DNA of 64,000 bases from Vigna angularis (lineage: Eukaryota; Streptophyta; Magnoliopsida; Fabales; Fabaceae). Positions 25,304 to 39,000 of the stretch are shown here, in pieces; the stretch's first letter is position 1, and each line of letters starts with the position of its first letter. The translations under genes and the position numbers were made by a program. A model generated the notes under the pieces. It was given only the letters and a program-made list of their open reading frames with translations, ran no database searches and was not told the DNA's origin. The stretch is taken from the NCBI RefSeq assembly GCF_016808095.1, contig NC_068976.1:24770371-24834370 (forward strand), read 5' to 3'.

Positions 25304-25943
25304 ACTTATTTATTTTGATGATATAATGAATTTGACTCACTTTATTATACTTTTAAATTGAGTTTTATAAGTTGTTCCATATTCGATATAGAAAAATAAT
25401 ATTATTTTTTAAATATGTTACTTCTTTTCTTAACCTATGCGCAAATGTTTTATTTTCTTTTTTTAATGCCATCAACTTACTATACCTTCAACATTAATAC
25501 TTTAACAAAGTTATTAATGTAAAGAAGACGGCATATCATCACAATAACATCAACACGCCACATTTAGTTTATTTTGATAATTATTGAAAATTTCACAATT
25601 TGAATATTTAACTTAAAGAGGAGTTTGATAATTATTAAAATATCATGATTATTTTTTAAATGATTATTCCTCTCTTATAATCTATTTTTCCGTATTTATT
25701 TTCTTTTTTGAATCTAATACTTGAAAAAGTTAGTCTCTCGAATTCATTACGTGATTCATAATACATCAAGTATAATTCATTATAGTTTGAGTACTTTCCC
25801 TTGGGCTGGTGGAGAACTTAAAGCATTGTCTTCCCATACCATTCAAAAAATTTCAAACTCTTTTTGTAATTCTTCTATTCAATTTATTGTTTCGCACTAA
25901 ACAAAAGGCAGCCACATTTAATATATTCACATTGACCTTTTTT

Positions 25944-25967
25944 ACACACACACACACATATATATAT
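25944..25967. repeat. (AC)n(AT)n compound microsatellite
   Basis: An AC run passes directly into an AT run. Confidence 0.9.
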
Positions 25968-27667
25968 TGATGTTGATTCTATGGGTTTTTGAAATCTTTT
26001 CTATGTTAGAAGATAATTATTTCAACATTCAAATTTTCAAAATTTAAAGTTTTTGTGATTTATTTTCTTCTCCTCATATTCTAACTTATTCTTTATTAAA
26101 CTTATTTTTCTAAGGTTAATTAGTGATTCAATTCATGGGTGAATTATTTTGTACATACATCATAAATGTTTTCATTCGTATAATAAATCAATCACTGTCC
26201 ATTTGACTTGTTTTGTTTCTTCATGTGTCACTTTAAGAACAACTCATATTCTTTAATACTTGCATAAATAGAAACATGGTATAACTCATAAAAACAAGGA
26301 CTAAAAAAATAATGTTATTAGCTTTCACACTGGTGTACTTTTTTTTTTCATTTGCAATCCAACAAGAAAAATATTTAGAAATTTTTATATTTGGATAGAA
26401 AAAAAAAGAGATCAACCATTATATCTTAAACACCCTTGTGAATTAATTTAAGAAATATTTTCATTTAAAAAAAAGACAAAAAAATTCTTGTAACACTTGA
26501 TTTAGAAAAATTACTTAACCATGTAAAAATCTACTATATGAAACACTAAGTGTGTGCAAACAATCAATTAAAGAATCAAAAGAAAATGGAAAGGTATCAC
26601 CTAATATGATATGATGAATAATTTAAAAAGAATAAGAGTATGGGTTTATGCAAGTATATTACTCAATGCCTTAAAGTTAAAAGCTACCTTGGAAAGTTCT
26701 TTAAAACTAGTAAAAATGATATGTAATTATGTAAGACTTGTTACTTTCAAAATGTATAGTTTTTATATAAACTCATAAAGATGTTATCTAACCATTTATA
26801 TTTATTGAAATGTTTTTTTATTAAATATGAAAATTTAAAAAGATAATCTAATCAATGATTTATAGTTATAATTTATTATATGCTAAGAATGTGTTTACGT
26901 CAAGATTTAAATAATCAAGCTAAATCCATTATCTCATTTATGATTAACGATTATGACATATTGTGCATCACAAGATAATTAACTGTATTTTAGCATGATT
27001 GACTGTTATATTATAAAATAATTTTACAAATATTTTACAAAATAAGTGTAAGTTTTCTCAAAGATATATAATGAATATGAGATGCATATAAATCAAAACA
27101 AACTTAAAAATGTATGAATGACCATCATTAACACGTAAAAGCAAAATAACAACTCATGATAAGAGTGGTAAAGAGAATCGATTTCTCACCTAGCACTAAG
27201 TTGTCAAGGGGTTCACATATTTAAGCATGATAATCTTTTCTAATTAGAAATTAAAAAATAGTATAAAAATTGTATTATGTTATTTAGATGACACAAATAC
27301 ACAAAAATATAGTAGTTATTGTAACTATTAATCAAATAATTAATACTAATAAATTATTTTTTAATTATTAATTATATTAAAATAATTTAATATGTAAAGG
27401 TAATAATTTTTCATTTTATTTATTCAGTCAAAGATATTAATTAACAAATTAAAACCACATATACTTTAATTAATAATTGATTTTGATACTGCTCATGGTT
27501 TATAAAAAAAGAGATCTATTTTGAAAGACACAACACTAATAAGATTTGAACAATTATATAAGAAATTAACATAACTTTTAACCCAAAACTTTAATGTAAT
27601 AGATTATGGATATTTTATCTTCTCATTTTTACTAGACTTACACTTAAATTCTCAATATAATATAATA

Positions 27668-27684
27668 ATATATATATATATATA
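27668..27684. repeat. (AT)n microsatellite
   Basis: Uninterrupted AT/TA run of about 17 bases. Confidence 0.85.
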
Positions 27685-30331
27685 ATCAAATAAAAGATAA
27701 TAAATTTTTTAAAAAATATCGCCTATTGAATTATTTGGTTGAGTATGCCATAGTAAATATTTGGTTAAAATTTAAAGTGTATATTAGGTATTAATGAATA
27801 AGTATGTAAAAAAGAAAATTAAAAAAAAAAGTTAAAATAAAAAATATTTGTATATGCACTACAAGTAAATATTCATAATAATGAAAAACATATTTAAAAA
27901 AATTTTAAGGATAAAATTGGAAGATTAATTATAGATTATATAACTATAACAGTTATTTCAAGTAATGCTTACAAAAATAATACTATTTGCACAATTTTGG
28001 AATAAATGACACCATTTGTTTCTTATACGAAGGGGAAACAAAAAATATTCTTTGTTACGTGAATACGTTATTAAATAAACTTATATATAATTGGTCAGAT
28101 AATTTAAAATCTAAGACTAGTACTCTGTCATTTACTCTCTATAGATAAAATTTAAACAATGGTTAAATAAATAAACAATCCATGGGAGAAGCTACAGTGT
28201 TTTATTATGAGAGAACAAACAAAATGATAAATTAGAAGCAGTTAAGTCACAATATAACATTTTACAGTTTGTTGTTGTTTTATAACCAATCGGAAATATA
28301 ATAAACAATTTATATGTTTAGACAAATGAAGTAAGAATTACTAAAATTGTGCATGACATTGTATAACTTTGAATTGAACTTAGAAGAAAAAATAGAACAC
28401 AATATTTTTGATAGTCCTATTTTAAAATAATTTTCATAATATACTTTTATTTACAATTGGATGTTGAAGAGAAACGAAAGAACTAAGAAGGTGGTACAGA
28501 AAAAGAAATTGGTGAGTCAAAAAGAAAAGGCATTAAGATATATGAATGAATGAGTGAATGAATAGGTTTGGTTGTGACTGAAGTAAATTAAGATGGGAAG
28601 TGGTTGGAGGGACCATCATCTCTCTCTCCTTCACTTCACTGTGTTTGTAACTTTTCCATAATATGCTCCTTGTCTCCCTTTTGCTCTTACTCCAATCTCA
28701 TTATTTTTCATAGCTACCCAAAACTTTTATGTTAAGAAAATTAGCATTATCCTTTCCAATTTTCTGTTCACCCTATCATCTCATCTAAGTGGAGGACAAT
28801 TTGTGCATCTCTAGGTACTTTCATTGCTAAACACTAAAGAGAATCTCAGATCATGACCTAATCTCCCACTTAACTCATCCCTTCACTTGTCCTTTTCCTA
28901 CACACCCATATTTTCCAACTATTTTAAATCAGCTGAAATCAAGGAATATACAAACCTATCAACATTTTTTCATATATTTTGTTACAATGTTATTCACATG
29001 AGAAAAAATAATCATTTTCTAGTATTGTAAAGAACACTACTGTGTAAAAATAGCTTTCGAAATCATTTAATAGATTTTGGTTTTAAGAAAAATGAAATAT
29101 TTTAAAATATAATGATATTTTTTAAATTTTTTATACAATTATATATAAATTTCAATTTTAAAATATTCAAAGTTCATTCCACATTTTAAAAATTACATTA
29201 TTATTTTGAATTTTATCAATATGTTAGAAAATATATTTTTGTTTAATAAAAAACCGAAGTGTATTTATTTGTTATAGTTAAATTTTCAAATATTTAAAAT
29301 CTTACTTAAAGCATTTGTTTTATTGTGTTGTCATAAGTTTTTTTGTTTTGCTTCACGAAAGATGTGAATATCATCACTGTCATTTCTATCCCTTTCTTTA
29401 TTGTTACTGTGAACACAAACGCGAACGTCGTTGTATTGTATCTTCTCCATGAGAGGTTTGTTTTCTAATCCCTAGGATTTTTCTTTTTCCTTATTTCCTA
29501 ATGTAATCGTTTTGCATCCTAGTTCTTCATGCAAGACAAATTTCTCCACTTTGTCATTGTTTAACTTTGTCGAGACCAATATTTTCTCCTAATCATACCT
29601 CTATAACTGCAAAATGTGATTTTTTTTTTTTGCTGTTGCACTCTCTTCCCTTTCTTTGTTGCCATTGCACTCACATCATTTCAAATTATTAAATAATATG
29701 CGACCATTATACACTAAAATAATTTAATTTTTTTTATGTCACATATAAACTTCGGTTATAAAAGAACTAAAACCTATTTATGGATAATATACTTCGATTA
29801 AGGATAGAAGTCTAAAATTTTATCTTTTTTATCTCGTATGAAAAGAATCGTAGTAAAAGTATAAAAATAATCGGTGTTAAATTCTTTTTTACACTTATAG
29901 AGAGGTTAATTGATTAGTTTAGAACTTGTTTTAGTTATTTTGTTCATTCTGTTTTTGTATATTATAAAAGTCAAAAGAAAAATGTTGGTGGTTCAAGTTT
30001 TTGAAAATGAGAATTTTTTTTTCTTTTGTTGATTCAAGTACAATATATTAACACTATATACTTAAAAGTATTTGCCTTTATGTAATGCGAAAGATTATAT
30101 ATACAATACTTTAATTACTTAATACCTAATGTTCTTAAATTACATTGTTTCGATTTCAAGTTTATCAAAATAATAATATTACAATTAATCATATTTGATT
30201 GGTTTTGAAGTTCGGAATTTGTTAGGATTTTTTCTTTAATTAGTGTTAACGGAAAAGTATGCTCTTTTCCTATAAAAAATAATACTAAATGAAACAAAAA
30301 TTTAAATAAATTTGATCTAAATCGCAAGTGT

Positions 30332-30379
30332 AACATTCCCCATGCAGGGGATGTTGAAAAGAAAGAGATCTCTCTTTTC
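30332..30379. repeat. Two adjacent palindromes
   Basis: AACATTCCCC, loop atgca, GGGGATGTT forms a hairpin with one bulged base (30332-30355). It is followed at once by an imperfect palindrome centred on agatct (30356-30379). No function can be read from the sequence. Confidence 0.5.
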
Positions 30380-33300
30380 CTACCATATTCTGTCTTTTGC
30401 TTTGTCAGAAGATACGAAACAACCGTACTGAGAAAGCGTACGTATACGGTATAGAGACGTATGTTGATGTGATAAATTATGAAGAGTTATAACAACGATC
30501 CGAAAATGGATGAGTGACAATAATGAAAGTATGTTAGGTAACAACGCATTAAAAGAAGGTTCAACCTTATCTTCTTTTTTTCCGTAAAGTTCTAAGTTAA
30601 AGACTAAAGAGACTAATCCACACTATAAGTACACATAAGTTTGGTAAACATTGCGTCCATTCAAATCAACACGCGAGTTTACTCAGTGTTTAATTCTATC
30701 TTTTTCTGATTCTTTTTGTCCATTTTCTATGCTTATTACCACCTCTCCATGCAAAGAGACAAGACGCGTCTTCATTGTTGCAATCATTACACAACGTTTC
30801 TTCTATGCTCAGAATCGATATTACATGTTTTGATACTTTCAGTGTTTGCATAGCCTAGTTAGTCACCCCTAACCAGAGGGATATCAAGCAGGAAAGTGAT
30901 GATTAGAAGGAATTTTTGGGGTACCCATATATATATGTTAATAGAAAAACGAACCAAAAGGAAAATATTGGATTTATTTGGCTTTTTCAGTGAAAAGCCT
31001 CTTTTTCAATTTCATCCCTTAAAAAAACAATTATACGTGCAAGCTTCCTTTACTTTTTGGGGCTAAACCACAATTTTCTCTCACTTTCCGTCTTTACCAT
31101 CGACTTTATAAAGACCAGAAACAAGGATCCTAGGTTTATGGTCTAAGTCCCCACGATTAAGTTTAATTAAGGGCTCAATCATGCATTCTATTGCAAAGAA
31201 AATATTTTGTGTAATGTAAACAATCATGGTGAATAGAATATATACGTTTTGAATTCATCTAAATATGCCTCTAGTTCCTTTTATGGTTAGACTTGAAAAC
31301 TTGTAGTGGGATAATAATGAATGTAGGACCAATAATTATAAATGCAAAGCATGGAACTTTGTATTTCAATTCCAAATCCAAAGCCACTTGACATTCTTCT
31401 AAGTGCTGAATCCCATCATTAGTGTCAGAGCAAGTGCAATATATGAAAGCTTGGCCAACTTCTTGTCTTCTGTTGGATACAGTTCAGAGTGATGACAATT
31501 ATATATGTAATCTATCTCTTAACTTTCATTTATTTTTTTAAGTGAGATAAATTTGAGTATTTCCATAAAAAATTTGAGTCTGGAATTTTGGTGAATAAGA
31601 AAAGGAAAATGGTACTGAGTATGCAGATTTTTTGTCATTTTTCAATCTTTTTGTCTTAGAAGGGAGAGGGTGGAAATCTCTGTCATAATAATGTTTAATG
31701 TGGTATTGACTGCATCATTTTTGTTGCAGCAGCATGGCTGTCGTGTAATCACTGCTTTACTGATTTGAATTCGGAGGGTCCTACGATGTGGGATCCCAAA
31801 TATTATGGGGTTTGGGCCCGTTCATCATTGCTATAATTGGTTTGATTATTAGGAGCTGTTTAATGCATTAAAAAAGGGGAAACGCATATATGACAGAGAG
31901 AGAGAGAAATATCTTCTTGAATGCAGAAAGAGTTGACAGAGGAAAATTACCAATCCAAAATAGTAAGAACAATTTTATATCTATTTGAGATAACAAAGGG
32001 AAAGTGGAAATGATGAAAGTGAAAAGTATATTATTTACAGAATTACACTGCACTCTACAAATTCTACTTATGGCACAAAATAGAGCTCAAATGAATTTGC
32101 TAAAATAGTGTATGAATGTGTAAAGAATAAAGGTCAAAACCCTTTACCGTTCTCACTTTTACCTGTTGTCCTATTCAATTAAACGAAAGTATCAGTTGCA
32201 ACACTTTTTGGGTGTGCATATCTACATAGTTATATGTATGTGGCTGAACTTGAGAATGGAATAGAATTTTCTAGGTAGGGTTAGTGAAACTCAATTTCCA
32301 ACCATACGTTTAACTGTGCAGATTTGTGAATCAAAATTGAAGAATTAGTATCACATAATCTGATAGATATAGGAGGTTCGGGTTAATTTTTTTTGCTATT
32401 AAACTAGATCGCCTTCATCTCAAGGATAGATTAATTGTTTAAGGAACTATTATTCCGACAGCAGATTTTGCTGCCAGTGTCATGGGGAATCTTAGCATTA
32501 CCTGCATTAAAACTCAAACTGTGAAGGAGATAACCTAATACACTATTGGAAGGAGAATAAGAATAATGTCACTGTTTAAATGTTTGAAATCTTGGTCCTC
32601 TTTTATATAGGTTTTTTATTCCTTTGATAAAATAGTAGTACCAAACCAAACTATAATACTATTCAGCAGTACAAATTATTAGAGTCTTACTACTAGATTG
32701 CCTACTAATTATCTGGTTTTAATACATTAACATTGTGATTCAATACATAAACAAATATTCCACATGCACCTTAGAAATGAGGGCAGTTTAATGTACACAA
32801 AAATGTGGATCATGAAGGTCGGGTCGGGTCATGAGGGAAGTTGATGAAATTGGGTTCAGGTACAGTTTCACGTCTCTTAAGAAAATGATTGTCATAATGA
32901 TTCATGATACTACTAGAGTAGAGTGAGTGACTTTTTACTTACGGGATTAGGTCTAAACCATTAAAAAACAGCTATTCTTTCTAATTGCTATACAGGGCAA
33001 CATCATGAAGCCATTTTTTCCTTCTTGGTGCAGCATTATTATTATTGTTGTATGGTAGCACCAAAATCAAGGAACGGTTACGTCAAATTTGACATGCATG
33101 TGAAACACAAAGTAGGCAAATTCCATCAAATAATAAAGAGTCATAACACAGCAAGTTCAGGGTCAATTCCCACTTGAAATCCCACCACAATCAGTTGTTT
33201 CACACTTTTACTCCATGCATGCTTCCCCTGCACTGCAATTCCTATGAATTATGGCAACTTTTTTTCTACTTTGGCCACAATAATATGTGAGGGGTTGGCC

Positions 33301-36068
33301 TTTTATCTTCCTAACCCATATTCTCATGTGTCTTCTACTCTGCTTTATAGTGGGGATCTAACAGGCATCACTTTCAAGCACTGCCCAAGGCTATATCTCT
33401 CTAGGTTTTCAAGGAAGATTCCGCTGAATTAGACTCCTAGGCCTAATTGATGGACACCCATCACCAGATATTAATCTTATCATTGGAACAAAGGCATGAA
33501 TTTTTAGCCACTGCTTGTTGCCATCATGCCACTCAACTCAGGCCAGAATTGATTGAGGGGACAACAAAGAGCTGTGAAAAATCAAATCATTCTAAAAAAT
33601 TCACATTTATCTTTGCTTACAAGATGTGAGCGGAAATTTAAGTACCAGTGGTAAATCAAAATTATTAATCACTCTGATGTGAAGCTAGTTGTTTGTTATT
33701 ATTGAGAGATAGAATAACTCAAAGCACAAACCACTTTCAAATTGCCAAAGTAAAAGTGGTTTCTACGGTTCTTTACTTAACACTGAGACTAAGAGCAACT
33801 TTAGAAGGACTGAAGCGAATTTAACCAAATGTTTTTCATGATCTCAAAGAAGATCAATCAAATAGTATTGCCCAAAATCTCTCTCTCCCCTTGAAATATT
33901 GTGGGAGCCTTTGTTGAGAGTGAATGACCAAGGAGGGCCTAACTGCACCTTTTCTTTTTCACCCGAAAATTCGATCATACACTGTGCTTTTTTTTCACCT
34001 GGAAATTGGACCATACACTAAAGCACACACCTGTTGACTATTCAGGGATCACATCATCTATTATAGGTAGTTAAGCACAGCATGTAGCGTCCTTGTCCTC
34101 AAGTAAATTAGTAAATAATGTGCTGCGCATAAAGTTAGATGCAGAGGTGTACCAAAAGTTAGAAGCATAAGGGACGAGAAAAGAAACAGAGAAAGCGATG
34201 AAGAATATGAAGTTTTCTTGACGGGTATAATCAACATCAGTCCTTGCTCCAAGGCAAACATTTTACTTGTACTTTTGGATCAATACTTCTATCATATGCA
34301 CCTTTATAATTTTTTCACTCACAAGTCTATAATCATACTTGAAGATTTTATTGAATAAAATAATATATCAACGATTTAATAACAGTTCAACAGTGACCCT
34401 GCATTCCAGTATTATTCCATAACCACTACTTGTTGTATATAGATTCATTCTACACGAAATAATAATACTCAGGCAACACGTTACACGTAATGATAGTTAC
34501 CCTAAAATTTTTCCAATATAATATATCATCATATATGAAGAATTTTAGTCAACTTTATTAGACTTGAGGGAAAAAGCCATATGAGTTGATGTGTATTGGA
34601 AGTGCTTTATATAAGAAAATGAAAGTTTTGAAACTTGTATACCTTGAACCTGTGCGTGGCCTTTTAAAGTGAAATGCGCCTGATATCGTAACAGATTATG
34701 ATGGAACGTATCAAAGCAAAACGAAAACTTAAGAGCGGCCATGTACACGTGCTATCACCTTTAAGTCCCCTTGTCGATCTCTGCATGTCAGCAAAATGCT
34801 TAGGCTAAGCTTGGGACTACTTTCCTATCTTTTTATCTCTACTATTGTGATCAAAGTGGAATTTATAAGGACATGAATTCAGATGCTAGAAAGAGAGGGA
34901 GATTCTCATGGTCTGCCAAATCTTTTCAACTTGGGCTAGGTAAGATTGACTTCAAATTTTTGCCTTTTGCATGCTTACTGTTACTCGAGGATGCTTGAGT
35001 GCGAATCAGTGACCCACTCAATTTTCTTTGAATATCAACAGTCAGAACTCAGGACCTCACCTCAATCTGACTACACTTTCAAATCCTTATTTTCTTTGCC
35101 TTTTTATCACGTAATATCTTTGACCAGACTAGACAGGTGGCGGCAAAATACAGAACTAGTTAAACCCACTTAAAAATCTGGCATGAAAAAGGAGATTCTT
35201 AGCAATAGCTGCAGAATGAGTTAGTGGATTCCCACCCAACATTTAACATAACCTGCTTTTTGAGTTTGGCGGCATCCATATCTACGTAAAGAAAAACATC
35301 CTCATGTGAAAATTAGTGCATTATCCGTGAAGAGTAAAAGACTGCTGTAACAAAAAGCAAGAGAGTAAACATTACACGAACACCACTTTGAAATATTAAA
35401 TAGTTGAAGAAAGAATCCGTCTTTAACCCACAAGTACCCGAAATGGATTCAAAACAGGCAAACCAAAAAATTTAGTACATACAAGAACAAAAACTATACT
35501 GCAAACTTCACAAATAATATCAAAGTTATCCTGAAACATTTTGAAAATCTTTGGTATATGCCAAAGAATAATGAAAAAATAAGTTTAATAAAGTATAATT
35601 CTATCTGGCACATAAAACTTTAAGAACAAAATCAATTATGATATTACAATATCAAAGGGTTTACATTGTCAGGTAATTGAACAAAGACTTCTGGTATGCT
35701 ACCATAACTCGTCCTATACGGTATCTAGAAACGGGATATTTTCTTTCTCCCTCTTAATTGCATCTTATAAAATCCCTCACTTTAAAAAAAAAATTATTGC
35801 GAATCTTACATCAGTTGCCAAACACTCGTATATTTCTTACTCAATCTGCTTAATTTGGGGCGTCCACGAGGAACGAAATTTTAATAACACCTATAATAAC
35901 ATCAAAGAATATGGGAATGAAAAAAGTTTACAGATAACGGAGCTCTATTTACATGCAAATAGAATACATCCGCACACTTTGCTGCTGTTGTTATTTTGTC
36001 TCCACGGAAGAACGAAGACAAACCCAAGCCGTGAAGTAAAACTTCCATGATTAGCACATGTAAGTATA

Positions 36069-39000
36069 TTAGGCCACAAAGAATATGAAGATCAAGAGGA
36101 AAAGTATCAGAACGGCAAATATCTTTATTAGAAGCCACCTATTTGATGATATTCGGTTGAGATGCCTCAATAAAGAGCTGTGAGCTCCTTCAACATTCGC
36201 CAATGACTCATCCATGTTGTCATCAATCCTGCCCGTGCAAGTTTGGCAGATTTAATGCTAATTGCTAAAAGAACATGAACATCAACACCTTTGCATACAA
36301 TTATATTGTAATTTAATTTTTTAACACGCGCCAAAACCATAAGTTGATGGAAAAAATCAGTGCACTATAGTAACCTAGGTGTCAAACATTTATGTTAAAG
36401 GAGGAAACCTGATAGCAAGCTCCCCTTGATGGGCAACCATTGTAGCCAAATGCGAGAAAATCCCACTAAGTTCTGTGATGGTAGACTCCACATTGTGCAG
36501 AGCAGTTGACCTACTTTGAGTGTAGTTTTCTTGCCGAGGAACAACCTGCTGCACCATAGACATTTCCATTTGCTGAGTTGGAGTGTTGTCCACTGCCAAC
36601 CTTCGTCTGTATCAGCAATTTAACCAAATTTTGTATCTTAAGTTAGAAAATAAGTACATCCTAGGCATGATAGATATATCTAAAGAATCAAAGTGTAAAA
36701 ATTTACCAAATATTTCTCTATTCCGTCCTTTTCATCTGTCTTTTAAGATTTTTATGTAGAAACCATGAATTTATTAAATATTCTTGATCCTTATAAAATA
36801 ACAATAAGCTTTTATATCTTATACTTCATAATAAATTAAAAAGAAGATGAAAAATACGAGTATAATTATCAAAGGAGTAATTATTGTTTTCTTGAAATTG
36901 ATGCATAAATAGAAACAATTGTTTTCCAAAATCCGAGAGATAAAAAAGAAAGGAAGGTGTGGGAAGCTTGGTTAGGTGCTAGGAGAAGAATTGAGGTTGT
37001 AACAAGTTCCAAATTGAATGGCCGCATCAAATGATTGTCTTTGTGGCGTTTCGGTAAATGCCCATTCAATCTATGTAAAGCAAATTATAAATGGCCAACA
37101 TTAAAACATCAAAGATAATCAAAGCTTTAAACAGATGTTATTATATTTTGTTTAGGAAAGCTACAAGGGAATACTGGCAAGTAAATTACTCATAGCAGGT
37201 GGCAAGATGTCTGTCAAATTAAACTCAATCAATGTAAGATACAAAAACCTTGCATTCAGAAATAAAAAATAAAACAAAAGACAACCCTGACATTTAAATA
37301 CTCATTGTATTTAAGTGACTTCAATGGTAAACTTACCACAATCATCAATCAGATGATTTGTGGATTCAAGAGACAGTGTACAGAAAATAAGCATTTTTAA
37401 GTTTACAATTGAATACTGCGAATACATGAACCACATAAAATAAAATAAACTAATAAAAGTAACTTCCAAACAAATTATTATTCTTGTTGAGCTAGAAGTT
37501 TAATTCATTTATTTATACAGCACAGACAAGACCTGTCAAGTCTACCTAGAGAGAGAAGGGTGTTTAATCAAGTTTGGACCCGAAAAGAAACACATTCCAT
37601 GCCTCTTTGACAGAGCCTCCCCTGTCGTGGGAACCTAAATAGTTATCCCCAAACGACGAGCATTATCAGGTTAGCTGTGAAATGGGACCAAAGTTGCAAG
37701 CTATTCCCTAGTGTATTTGGGGGTGGTTGTAGTGGAAAGCTTAGTGAATGCCTTGGACCCAATGCCCATCATCACATAAATACGCCAAGAATTCAACAAT
37801 AAACACAATTGGAGATTTATAATCCATGACAACCAATTGACGGCCACTTGTTTTTACATGAAGTTATAGTTTAAGGACATTTTTCTATTTTTCAGTTTAC
37901 ATAAAACCATGCTATATAGAAATGTAAAAGATGATATTTGATCTTATAGCTTTAAAAGGGAATTTAGACAAACCTTAGTTGATTGCTAACAGGAGCTCCA
38001 TTTGATGGTAATCTGCATAAGATATATAAATATATATCATTTTTCAGGAATTAAACTTTCAGTGGTCTATCATTTTTTTTCATTAAATATATACAAACCC
38101 ACCCAGTATTAACTATTTCCAAATTGGGATGGGTTTCAGAAGTGACTTCTGAAAGATAAATAAATAAATTACACAGTCCAACAACACTATAATTTATAAG
38201 TATCATCATTAAACAGAAAATTGTGTTTATCATACCACAGCTCATTTTAGGCCACACATGTAAAATGCCAAAACTTGTAACAATTACATTCCAATGATGC
38301 CCTAAAACATTTTAAGTGGGAAATGGAAACAATTATGAAGTTAAGATATTTTAAGAATGTTCCAACAGGTTTGGCTTATATTTACTGAGGCAACATACTG
38401 AAAGGAAGTTCAGAAAATGGCTAGTGAACATAATTATCTCCAATTGTTTAAAGCACAGTTCAGAACTTTTGGTTTATGCAATTAGCATGTTCATACTGGA
38501 ATTTTTAAATAGAATACCCTGGCCCTGGCCTTGCATTATTAGGACTCAAATGTTGAGTCTGACTTTCAATTTTCTCAGCAAAGGGAGCCGGGATCACCTA
38601 TTTAAATTTGGAATATATTGTTCTTCTTCTCTCAGCTATCATTGTTCCTATTACTTATCTGATCAAGCTATCACTGTTCCTATTAGTTATCTAATCAAGA
38701 AAAGTATCTGTTGGAATATTTTAATAAAAACAGAATTTGCTTAAGGAAGAGCAGATGAAGATCTGATAATCTTATTTAAACAGAAACATTACAATTTATA
38801 AAACTTAAGAATAACTTCCCACTAACAACATGGTTCTAGAAATAAGCCATGAAAATAGGGATAACAAATCAACTAAAATTGACTCCTTAAAACTAGGAAA
38901 GCAATAACAACTAAAAATAACAAATTCTGAATGTAGACATGTTTCAGTCCTGAAGCATTTTCCTAACAGTATCAAAGTTGTTAGACTTTCTCTTTCTGCT

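Larger units (their letters stand above)
23715..36068. other. Gene-free AT-rich intergenic region of about 12 kb
   Basis: No frame in this stretch has convincing coding composition on either strand. It contains microsatellites, a composite AT-rich repeat at 24598-25303, and palindromes near 30332-30379, listed separately. The part from about 31000 to 36068 is somewhat less AT-rich but also without a gene I can support. No tRNA or known microRNA sequence was recognised. Confidence 0.5.

Noticed and set aside
29250..29900. Several 'acttcggt' words in both orientations
   Set aside because: Suggestive of subterminal repeats of a DNA transposon, but no ends or target duplication could be placed.
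27857..31306. Possible CACTA transposon: cactacaag at 27857 and cttgtagtg near 31306
   Set aside because: The end words match only over about nine bases, the 3-bp flanks do not agree, and no transposase or ordered subterminal repeats were seen.
34061..35173. Several short frames downstream of SYP31
   Set aside because: None has convincing composition or similarity on either strand.
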